Source of the DNA: Bactericera cockerelli
Lineage: Eukaryota; Arthropoda; Insecta; Hemiptera; Triozidae
NCBI GenBank assembly: GCA_024516035.1
Contig: CM044967.1
Location: 8,205,532-8,269,531 of the forward strand
DNA: 64,000 bases
Direction: 5' to 3'
The notes under the pieces: model-generated
What the model was told of the DNA's origin: nothing
What the model saw: only the letters and a program-made list of their open reading frames with translations
Databases searched by the model: none
Program-made: the position numbers and the translations under genes
Shown: positions 13,301 to 25,300 of the stretch, one piece after another
Layout of the letters: each line of letters opens with the position of its first letter
Position numbering within the stretch: the first letter of the stretch is position 1

Positions 13301-16300
13301 ACATATAATTAAAGATATGATTTAACTGTCTGCTAAGAAGAATTGTTCAACGAAGCACCAAGCACTCAAACCAGACTAGACCATCTTGGACAGTTTATTG
13401 TTAAATTTATTTACTAAAATCTCACTGACTAGCCTATATTTTAGGGTAGGTAATTCAAGAAAAATTAGTTCTCAGTGATTAGCTCATCTGTATTTACTAT
13501 TTTGTATAGAAACATCTATGGATGTAGAATACTTTTTGACATTTTCATGTCTTTGCTCTGGCACATAACCAAATTATGTGACGAAATTATGTAACGATAT
13601 TATGTAACGATATTATGTAACGATATTATGTAACGAAATATCGAATTGTAAGGAGAGAAGTCTTCTAATATCGGATATCGATATTATGGTTCGATATTAT
13701 CGATATACCTAATATCGATATTTTCGTTTCGATATTGCAACCCTAAGAGAAGAGGGTGTCATGCGCACAATACGAAATTTGGTCAGTTGGGTTTTGGACC
13801 TTGAATAGTAAAGATGAAAATGTCGAAATGGTTGCAGACTCGTATGCAAGCGTTTTTTTTTTTTTGGAAATTTCTAAAAAAAATGAGAGTGAGCAGTTTT
13901 AGGTAATAGAAAGTCGTGTGATGTTCACACCAGTTTGTTTTAGATTAAACAAACAGTATTTGAAGGGAAATATATTTACTCACACATTAGTATTTTTTGT
14001 ATATTTTCTCATTAATTATAACTCAGTTTGAATACTTTGTCGACTATGAGTGGCACAAGTGTCACATAATGAAGAACCCCTCCTATATTTTGATCCATTA
14101 AAAGCGGGTACACTAAAACGTTTTCTTTGCGTTACTGAATTATCCGGTATGTACATATATTGAGTCTACAAATAAATGAAAGCCTGCTCTAACTGATGAA
14201 CTATAAATTAGTTATAATCATCAAATGAACTTATACAAAGGTACGTTTCAGTATTTGTTTATTTAATTTTAAAAACCTCATTTTCAGTCTAGACTCCTCT
14301 AATTGTTTCCTCAGCTTTCAATATAGGATTTTGTTTTTGCTGATGTTGACAAGTTTACTTGGGATATAATGAAGAGATTTTATTGCAACTTTTGTTATCA
14401 AATGTAGCTTTGCCCAAAACGTAATTAAAGCCTTTTAGTGTACGAGATTAGCTATAGAAAATTATTTTGTTTGTTGGTATTCTAATCATAGGTTCCTCAT
14501 TCTAAAATAACGTAAAATTTTGATTGTTTGTACAAAAAAAGAGAGAAAAGTTTATTATATAATATAACTATCAATTCTCTCTTCTGTTTTGACAACGTAG
14601 CCGGGAAGGGTCCATCGAATAGTACGTACCGAAGGGATTGTAAATATTGTGTGTTGTTTTCTAGATTTTGCACACTCGCATTTTGTAGTTTTGTTATTGC
14701 ACAGCTGAATAGGGTGATTTACATTTCATGTAGACGTTTGAATCTTTTGGGGAGATTTTCTAACTGGACTAGAACGTCAAATCATAAAATTCGTGTAACA
14801 AAAATATGCTTAATTGTAGATGGATTTGTATACTTTACTCTTGCTTTTTTGCGTGTCAACAAGAAGTACTATTATTTTTTTATCTTGGAACTTAAAAATC
14901 TTTGAATCGGCTAATCCAATTCTGAATTGTTACTCATTTTGTGATTTGGCTCTGAGCAATTACTCGTGGCGAAACGGTTGTTTCGCGGGAGAACGCCTCC
15001 CAGAAACTACAGTGCTTATATAATGGTTTCATTCACTGGATTAATATCAGTGTATCTCAGAAAGTCGAATCTTTATGATGAAGAGATCCAGCTTGAAAAT
15101 CTCCCTTCACTGGATTAACATCAGTGTATCTCAGAAAGTCGAATCTTTTTTGATAAAGAGATCCAGCTTGAAAATCTCCCCAACTGTTTCCGTTCGCCTT
15201 TTCATTTCTTACACACTCATTTGTTTCAACTTGTGATGTAGATTACTCCGCTCCTCCAGTGAAAAACGCCGCCGGTGACCTTGAATATCAACGTGAGTAT
15301 GTTTTCAAACTAAATAGCTTACTTTCAGCAAATGTTTCATTCCACAAAATACTTTTTTTTATAGCACAATATGGAAATTTATGGAAATTTTCCGTGAAAT
15401 CTACTTGAAAATTTCATATCAAATAAATTTATTTAATATAAAATATTAATAGGTGCCTAGTTATTATAGGTAGTGCATTCACTAAAAGGCTTTTACAAAA
15501 TGAAATTCTTTTGTACACTATATCGTATCTGAAAGTTAATATGTCATCATGAACTTTCGGTCTGTTATAGTAGACCTCCTGTTAAAGTATATAGTTTTAA
15601 TTATTTTTGAGAGTAGATTTTCTCCAGGAAAATATCCGAACACATTTTCGGAAAAAGCGAGCATCTTCTTTTGTGGAATGGAACACTAGCGTGGGGAATA
15701 TTTATGTGATTTTAACTTAGCTTCACTGCTTTTAAATGTAAAAGATGGACTTTATTGTGTGATTCTTTACGATTTTTTAAAATCAATATGGTTTCTTATT
15801 AGAATACAGGAGAACCTATTTTTCTATTTCATAACACTGATTGGTTTATAATCAAGTTAATCTTTATGAATATGACTATTTCACTTTTTTGGGTTCAATA
15901 TTTTACTTTAGTATTTAGAATTAAATGCAACATTAAATTTTGCCAATTTGAGCAACTGCTTTGATATTTCATATAACTTTTTCGACTTATTTTATCCTAT
16001 GACATGAAAAATACATCAAATTGATGTAGAATAATTGTACATGGTACTTTTCTTTGTGTTGGTGTTAAAATTGTTTTTTCAACTTTCAACTTTGCTCTTT
16101 GGGAACATCAGTTGATATCACATTTTTATTCCTCTTGAAAGTTTAGTAGTGTATAACTATATCTGTTAGAAAAATATTTTGTTGTAGAGAAATGATGTAA
16201 TACAACCAACGGACAGAACCCTATTGGCATGGGTTTTAGAATTCGTTCAAGTTACCTACCACCAGTTTTTCGATATATTATGAACTTTTGATCTAGTAAC

Positions 16301-19300
16301 TTGTTATTTACGTAGCTTTCAACATAGAAGATGTTGATTTTAATTGTGAAGTTTTTTGATTTGTTTTTTTTTTTCTCTCTATCAATCGTCCATTTTTTCC
16401 GATGGGAAGAAACTAAGTTTTATTTAAAGAAAGAAAGAAAGAAAAAAAAAAACATCTGTTATCATAAAACTCATCAATTTTTGAACTAGTATTTCATAAG
16501 TTACTTCAGACATTGGTCTCACATATTTTTTACTTTTTACTTGAGGGTCCATTATTATTTCTCTTACTACTCTTTCTGGGGTTTTCTTTATAGGGATAGA
16601 AATATTAACAAAAATTACATTTTATAAATAGGGCCCCGACACACTATTTTGACGTAGTCAGAGCTTTAGCCCTGGACATAGATATACAGGAGACTAGGTA
16701 AGTACTCAGTAAGCAAGAATTGTAAACAGTTTGTGAGCTTTTGTGTGTGTTTCGCCATCCTTAAAGCGTCTTCATGTCTTCAAAGCAAAGTATGGATTTG
16801 TGACAAAGCATGTCGCAGTAACTTACAGAATCTTTGAAACAATGTTATGTTCTTAATAAAAAATAAATAAAAAACATTTACACAATAATGTGTCAATAAG
16901 AAAAGTGAACCCTTGATATTCAATGGTCATACTTGACCCCGCCCTTGGGAATCAATGCTATGGACTTGAAAAGTAAATTTAAGGAACTTTGACTTTTTTA
17001 AATTTTAATTGTCTATTTTACTGTGATCTGTCCCTTGTCCATTATTGTACGTAATTCATCGCAACTATTTGTGTAGTAATTTTTTAATATCTATAACCAA
17101 CTACGTATAGAAAGTATGGCAATGGGTCAATTTTTCAAGTCTTTCGGGTTGTGTTTCTTGAAGACTTATTTTATATTATATAATTAAGTATACAACTTTT
17201 TAAAGCATGTTTTGTAAAGAAAAAGAAAAAAAAACATTGTCCACCCTCTACCTTATTGATTTTTTGTTGATCAAACGCGCTTTGCATGGTTTAGGCATGG
17301 CGCTATGAATTTAGTATCAGGGGTGTAGAGAAGAAAGGTCACTTCTATTTCCTACAATCAATTCTCTCCTATTTCAGTTATCCATGAATTGATTTTTTTT
17401 TTTTTTTTTTTTTTTTTTATTATTTATGATCTACAAAATAGTAAGAGAGTTCAACAGAAACATAAAAAATATGATTTTGAAGTATTTTGGATTTATTTTG
17501 TCTTCCGAATACTATTTCAATAGTGTTCAATTTTTTTCGGATTTCAATAGCGTTTACTATTTATATTTAAATTTTGTTGCTATGTGTACATTATTTTCAA
17601 AAAAGATAGTAAAGTAAAGGGAAAATAAATCCTAATAATAATTTGTTCTTTTTGTTGTGCAAAGGTTTCACTTCACCAGGGCTTTTAACCCTTGTCTTTC
17701 CTTACGAAGTTTTCCTCACCTGTACGTATTTGAGGTCAATTATTTTAACTGTCTTTCATTAAACATTTCCTATTTTTGTATTGCATTTTCAATGTTATAT
17801 AAAGGAAGTAAAGGGAGAGGTCTAAATACAATTTGTTCTCTAAGTTCTGCAAAGGTCTCACTTAAAAAGGGCTTTAAACCCTTGTTCTTTTTCTACGAAG
17901 TTTCCCTTATATGTGCAGATTTGAAGACAATTCTTAGAACTCTCTTTCATCCAACATTTCCACATGATCATTTCAGAGATCCAACCACCCCAGGGCCTGC
18001 GTCAAATACTGAAAACGAAAGGTCCCGAAGCTTTTGCAAAGGCTGTGCGAGCCAACAAGAATCTCTTTCTTATGGACACGACATTCCGTGATGCCCATCA
18101 GTCTCTCCTGGCTACCAGGTTTGTAAAATCTTTGTTATCATTTTCTTTATTACTTATTACACTCTATCCTCAGAAGTTTTCATAAGTTTAGGTGTTAATA
18201 TTGGGCTAAATTTACTGTATAAAAGAAAATAATAATTATTATTCTATTCAATTTAGTTGTAATATCGAGATCACGGCACGGTCACATTAATTTTCAAATG
18301 TGTGAAAATATTTCAAATGTATACTTCTTTCAATTTGCCATTTAATTATTCCTCATCTATTTGGGTATGAGACCACATAGTTATTATGTTATTGGGGTAG
18401 TTATGGGCACGTTCGTCTATCTGTATTGTACTTTCTAAACAAAGAAATAAATCAAAGTCTGAAAGTTATAGACGTTTTGATCTTATTGGGGAAAACGACC
18501 CGTGCTTTTTGGCACATGGGTCTATGTTATGTTTATAACACTCATCTCACTCAATTTCTCCTCTGATACTTTTCAGGGTCCGTTCACACGATCTGCTCAA
18601 GATTTCTCCGTTCGTGGCGCACAAGTTCAGCAACCTGTACGCTCTGGAGAACTGGGGCGGGGCCACGTTTGACGTAGCGTTGCGATTCCTGCACGAGTGT
18701 CCCTGGGAAAGACTCGAGGAGATGAGAAAGCAGATCCCCAACATTCCCTTCCAGATGTTGCTGCGAGGTGCCAACGCTGTCGGCTACACCAACTATCCGG
18801 ATAACGTTGTCTACAAGTAAGTTTCAATTTCAACTTCTTCTCACTCTTCTGTTTATCTCTATATATAAAACAGAAAAAAGGACTACCTACCTACCTATGT
18901 TTGTTTGATTGTCCGGAGTTGTTTAGCCAAAACGGTAAGAGATAGCGAAAAATGTCTCAGAATTGCCCCCCCAAAACCATTATCGCTTTGTCCAGAAAAA
19001 TTATAAAAAGTTCAAAAAGGCATTGCTGTCCAGCAGTACGGCCATGCCTTAGTAAATTTGAAATTTAGTCCCGTTGCAAAGCACGGGCAAACGGCTAGTA
19101 CTGATTAAAATAAAGAGGTTGGTTGATGGCATGGATATTCAGAACTATTACCTGCTGATGAGAGCAAATAAGCTCGAAACAGCTGTCCAGGTATGTTCTG
19201 ATATTCATGTACATCTAGTACAACTTCTCACTCTTCTGTTTATACTGATACTGATTTCCCGATGTAATGTATCACACGGTTCCGGGATCTCCTACGTCTT

Positions 19301-22300
19301 CTGAGGATAGGTTTTAAGTGGGTAAAAATCCCACACCCCAAGGAGTGAGGAGGTCTTTAGAAGATTTTCCTATCCTCACAAAAAAAGTAAGTTTCAATTG
19401 ATGGATTTTAAATTTTAAAATTAAGATCGGGTATCAATCGATTTTGATTAGGTAAGTCAAAAAAGATTTGAAACAATAAAAAATGGAACAATAAAATTGC
19501 GCAAAATTGGATTTTTAATCCTGACCATTGAAACCAAATTTGAATAGGTACGAGTAGGATGCATATTTTACTAACTTCAACAGCTCTTATGAGTGTGAAA
19601 GAAGAAGTTTCACAGATGTCAAAAAGTGTTACTACGCTACACACAAGAAAAAAAAAATCTGATTTATATTGTAAAAAGTTTGTTTCAGGCATATAAATTC
19701 CTAGATTAGATTATAATTAGACCAAAGTTTCGAAATTTATTAACTAGGTACGCAAACCTTAAACCTTCTTAGAAATTACGACTCCCTGATAAATTAATCT
19801 GTTATGCAATGTGCATTGTGTAGTGAAAAAAGCAGTTAATTGAATAATTCGTTACATTCCCATTTTTGAATCATCAAACACCTCGGCCGAGGTGTGAAGA
19901 ATGCCCTTTACAAAGAAAGAGACAGCGCGGCAAAGTGTATAGTAACGGTAAACTTATAAATACCCTGTTTCTACTGATGTGCAACTGGCAATAAGGCATG
20001 CCCAGCGATAACATGTTCGTGCAACTCAAAAGAGGCAGCAATGCCTTACGTACCTCTTTCCATGCGTAATAATAAAAATGAAAGGGAAAATGAAAGCGCT
20101 TGAATGCGGACATAGCTTTAGGACTGTTAGTTATCATATTTGTGTTAATCACTTTCGTGATATCACAACTACTCAAACTCGCTTTACTAAATCTACGCTG
20201 AAACCGGGACTTGAACCACCGACCTCCAGGTTACAAGTCCACCGCCTTATCGATCAAGCTACTGAGGTCGGATGTAGTTTTAGGACTTTTTTTTATTTAT
20301 TTTTTTATTTATTTTCTTTATTTATTTATTTTCTTTATAAAGAACATTTATACAAAGTTACTTCTCCTAAGCTTTGAATGTGATCTATCATTTCCTATTT
20401 TTTCAGATTCTGTCCGTGCAAGTCGGTATAGACGTGTTCCAGCAATGAAAATGAAAGCGCATGAATGCGGACATAGCTTTAGGATTGTGATCTATCATTT
20501 CCTCATTTTTCAGATTCTGTGATCTGTCCGTGCAAGTGGGTATGGACGTGTTCCAGCAATGAAAATGAAAGCGCATGAATGCGGACAGCTTTAGGATTGT
20601 GATTATTATTATTATACAATTCTTTATTAGATATAAAAGGACATTATGTACATATAGATAATAATTTTAACAGTGAAAGAATGAAAAAAAAACAATAAAT
20701 ACAATAAAAATGAAAAAGAATAGAAAATATTTGAAAACATATGTCCTAACTAAAGGGCAGGGTTATTGCCTATGGCAATCTCTTCCACCCAACCCTATCT
20801 CTTCCACCCAACCTGTGATCTATCATTTCCTTTTTCAGATTCTGTGATCTGTCCGTGCAAGTCGGTATGGACGTGTTCCGAGTGTTCGACTCTCTCAACT
20901 ACCTCCCCAACCTGATCCTCGGGATGGAGGCTGCAGGCAAGGCCGGAGGTGTGGTGGAGGCCGCCATCAGCTACACGGGTGACGTGTCCGACCCCAGCAA
21001 GAAGAAGTACGATCTCAAGTATTACCAGAACCTGGCTGACGAGCTGGTGAAGGCTGGAACCCACGTGTTGTGTATCAAGGTGGGTGGCCAATAAAATAAA
21101 ACTCTCGAGAGAACAACTTTTCTCTGCTTTCCTTCATTATTAAATAACTGTTTTCATTTCACTCCTTCTTGGAGGCCCTTCTTGGGAAGTACTTAAGTAA
21201 AGTTAGCAATATTTTTCAGTGGGGTTTCTCGGCAATTCTTTTTTTTAATGAACATTTATTTTTATTATTATTTTTTTTTTTTTTTACTAACGTCTACACT
21301 GTTTTCCGATTCACACAAGATATTGTGTGTCACTAAATAACAGCAATAAGTGACGTGAGAGAACAATCATTACTGATTAGCCTCATTAAATAAGGACATG
21401 GCTTTGATGATAGGGGATTTATGCATATATGTTTCTTTTTTGTTATTTATTTAAATTTAAACATTTATTTAAAAAGAGGTCTGTAACATTCAGAGTCCTT
21501 GCCCTTGCAATTCTTTTCTTTTTCATAAATCCACACTGATTAGTATTTTCTTTGGAAAGATATAGCTGAATACAGCACATTTTCGGTTTATTCAATTGTA
21601 TCAGCATTTACCAATACAACACCATAAAATGGCTGTAATATGGTATGTTGTTTTACTTTCACTTGCAATGTAAAATTTATCTCTGTGGAAATCATAGTAG
21701 GTAATTATTTTTATTGATGATCTGCTTTAATTCCGTATTCTATTTTTTAACAACTTTATATAGACGTACGTTTATGACTCAGAAAACACCCTTTTTAACT
21801 CTCAAGTATCTATATTTATTCAATATACCTAGTGTCAGATGGGTTGTCATGCAAGAGGTAACGCGGTCTTTAGACTGTCTAATCAGTATAAACAGAAATC
21901 AGTATAAACAGAAAAGTGAGAAGTTGTACTAGATGTACATGAAAATCAGAACATACCTGGACAGCTGTTTCGAGCTTATTTGCTCTCATCAGCAGGTAAT
22001 AGTTCTGAATATCCATGTCATCAACTAACCTCTCTATTTTAATCAGTATAAACAGAAAAGTGAGAAGTTGTACTAGATGTACATGAAAATCAGATGTACA
22101 AAATAAGGGGAGTTAGTCACGATTATTAGTAAAATATTGTCTCCTAACTTTTCTCTTCTGTAACACCGCAGAAGTTACTTGTTAGCTTAGGTGATGTATT
22201 ATGTATATACCTATTATGTAAAATAAAGTAAACCCATTCAAATTCAAATTCTCGTCATTTAAAGGACATGGCCGGTCTTCTCAAACCTCGCGCTGCCAAA

Positions 22301-25300
22301 CTTCTCATCGAGGCTATCCGAGAGAAGCACCCCGACGTTCCCATTCACATCCACACCCACGACACTTCCGGCGCCGGAGTGGCTAGTATGATCGCTTGCG
22401 CTCAAGCCGGAGCTGACGTTGTCGACGTAGCTGTCGATTCCATGTCTGGAATGACGTCACAGCCGTCCATGGGAGCAGTAGTAGCATCCCTGCAAGGATC
22501 GGACATCGACACTGGTTAGTACAGAAATATTTTTTAATTTTTAATTTAATATTTTTATTTATTTTTAAGTGCAATACAAAACAGATGTATGTCAATTACA
22601 ATGAAATTTGACATACACCCAATGACATTATAATACACTGTATACTTGATAAGAGAAAAAAATCCATGAATGTTTTGACAGTTGACTGTTCATATTTTAC
22701 CCGAAAATTTATTACAGTATATAATGATGTATCCTTAATAAATACAGTTAGCACATACTGTTAACAAACATAGTATGAACTAAGCTGAAATGACTTAAGT
22801 TTTAAATATTTGTTTACACAACAACAACAAAAATATCTATAAGAACAATACTTTATTTATGGTATCAATCAATTGCATAATGGATCTTTTTCCTTATCCA
22901 ATTATACCTATTTACTATAATTTATAATAAAAATTATTATATATTATCTTTTATCTATTTCCTAAGGTCTACATTGTAATAGAGGGCCAATAAACTTGTT
23001 ATGTAAACCTTGTAACAAAAAAAATATTATTTCAGGACTGGATCTGAGAGACATCTCCTCGTACAGTGCGTACTGGGAGCAGACTCGTCAGCTGTACGCC
23101 CCCTTCGAGTGTACCACCACCATGAAGTCTGGCAACGCCGACGTTTACCTGAACGAAATTCCCGGTGGCCAGTACACCAACCTGCAGTTCCAAGCCTACT
23201 CTCTCGGCCTCGGAGAGTTCTTCGAGGACGTGAAGAAAGCGTACAGAGAGGCCAACCTGTTGCTCGGAGACATTATCAAGGTCACCCCGTCTTCCAAGGT
23301 CGTCGGAGATTTCGCGCAGTTCATGGTGCAGAACAAGTTGACGGCCGACGAAGTGCTGGAGAGAGCCGAGGAGTTGAGTTTCCCCAAGTCCGTCGTAGAG
23401 TTCCTCCAAGGTGCCATCGGTACACCGTACCAAGGATTCCCGGAGCCGTTGAGATCCAAAGTAAGTCTCTCTCTGAAGTTTTTTAAACAAAATAACGGAG
23501 TCTGCTCATGTTTATTGTATACGAGTTTAATTGGAAAATACAATTACATGCAACTTGGATGACTTCTATTAATAGTCCTCATGATGGTTGATCGCACATA
23601 GAAATATGTGGTTCAGGACGAGCCAACTTTGAAATAAAGTTGCCTAGAGACCATCACTCACCCCTCCAGCTGTAGCCAAGCTGGCTTCAACAACAACAAC
23701 AACAACTTCTATTAATATTCGTATTTTATAACAAATATGATTAGGTATATCGTACATATTTTGTATTAACGTTCTCCGCTCTTTCTAGGTATTAAAAGAC
23801 ATGCCTAGAATCGAAGGACGTCCTGGTGCCAGTCTGCCTGCGTTCGATTTCGGCAAACTGAAAACCGAGCTTCAAGAGAGACATCCCGAGGCCACGGATC
23901 GTGACGTCATGAGTGCTGCCCTGTACCCCCAGGTCACAGAGGACTACTTGACCTTCAGAGAATCATTTGGACCTGTCGACAAGTTGGACACCCGAATCTT
24001 CCTGACCGGACCCAAAGTTGGAGAAGAATTTGAGGTGAGTTTCCAACGAAATGGTGAACTATTCAATGAAAGCTGGTTTGTTCTGTCTATTCGAAATGCT
24101 GAATTTCAGCCACCTTGGTAATTTATCTTCCTCGAAAGCTGGTTTGTTCTGTCCATTCTGAATGCTGAATTTTACCCACCTTGGTGATTTCTTCCTTCAT
24201 GCATTCTCGTTGAATGATTGAAAAGGGGCACCTGCTGGCACTAGCTTTTATTCCCAACCTCTTAAATATTACCAAGTTTAAGATATCATATTTGTGTTAA
24301 TCACTTCGTGATATCACAACTACTCAAACTCGCTTTACTAAATCTACGCTGAAACCGGGACTTGAACCACCGACCTCCAGGTTACAAGTTCACTGCCTTA
24401 TCGATCATCAATCTACTGAGGTCGGTTCTTAAATATTACCATGGAAAATGAATGACTTTGAGTGATTCTCTTTTCTATTTCTATGTAAGTTGGTCGAGAT
24501 GAGCTGATGTCAAACTTCAGCACAATCTGATGTTTACCTTGTTTGATGTGTGAACCTCTTCCGTTACAAAAAATCTTCCGACGTACAATCTAATTTTCCT
24601 CATGTTCCTACACTACATAGAAGAATATGTGTCTTTGTCTGGATTTGTTTTGTTCTTTTTGATTGATTATGTTACCATTATCATCGCATACAATATTGAT
24701 TAGTAGGCAGAATGTTTTCATTGATAAAGAAGTGCATCTTGGTAGAACAGGAGTACACATAATTTTTACATTCAATAAATTCCATTATTATCAATACCTC
24801 TCATTATGAATGATTCAATAATAGAACGTTGCCTCAGGTTAGGCATAAGCTCCAACAATAAAACCAATTTCAATGAGGCTGTGCAACCACAGTGGTCATA
24901 ATGCTGAGGAATGTTTCAAGTTCTAGTTCAAATTCTTCTTCCTGGGTCTGTGGTTTAGTGGGTATGAGGTATGAAGTGTACGAGTAATTTATACTTTTCT
25001 GTCGTCGTCTCCCATCTTTGTGGTTGATGTTGACATTTACTAACAAGCTGTTAAAAAAGCGTTTGGACAGAAAGACAAATTTTGATGTTGATAATATTTG
25101 AAATATCTAACCTCAAAATTCTATTGACCCGTTGTGATTTGAACGCCTGATTTATTATCACATAAATACCTCAACAATGCATCACCCACCCAAACTTTCA
25201 TTTTAATCTGTATAGTTAAAGCTCAAGGTGCATCTGGTAAATTCAATACATGACTAACAATAGAGAATGAATGAGATTTACTTAACAATGAGTAGTCAAG

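Larger units (their letters stand above)
18830..19384 (+). mobile_element. Retroposed hammerhead element at the exon 11 donor, with nested Helitron
   Basis: The 15-bp repeat AAGTAAGTTTCAATT flanks the insert (18815-18829 and 19385-19399). The left copy is the exon 11 donor, so the target duplication doubled the splice site. The insert contains about 1.3 units of the 144-bp hammerhead repeat, interrupted by a Helitron (18856-19098). A body with a GAGGATAGG/CCTATCCTC inverted pair and an A-rich end (CACAAAAAAA) follows. Flanking repeat plus A tail indicates reverse-transcription insertion. The class is unknown: a SINE-like retroelement, a retrozyme-type element or a Penelope-like relic. Confidence 0.75.

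Noticed and set aside
16632..16697. 66-nt exon-like segment between TAAATAG and GTAAGT in intron 9
   Set aside because: Its open frame needs phase 2 on both sides, while the flanking PC exons join in phase 1. In phase 1 it meets a TAG, so it cannot be a coding exon of PC.
23032..23490. 152-residue minus-strand frame opposite PC exon 14
   Set aside because: A shadow of a strongly conserved GC-richer coding exon on the other strand.
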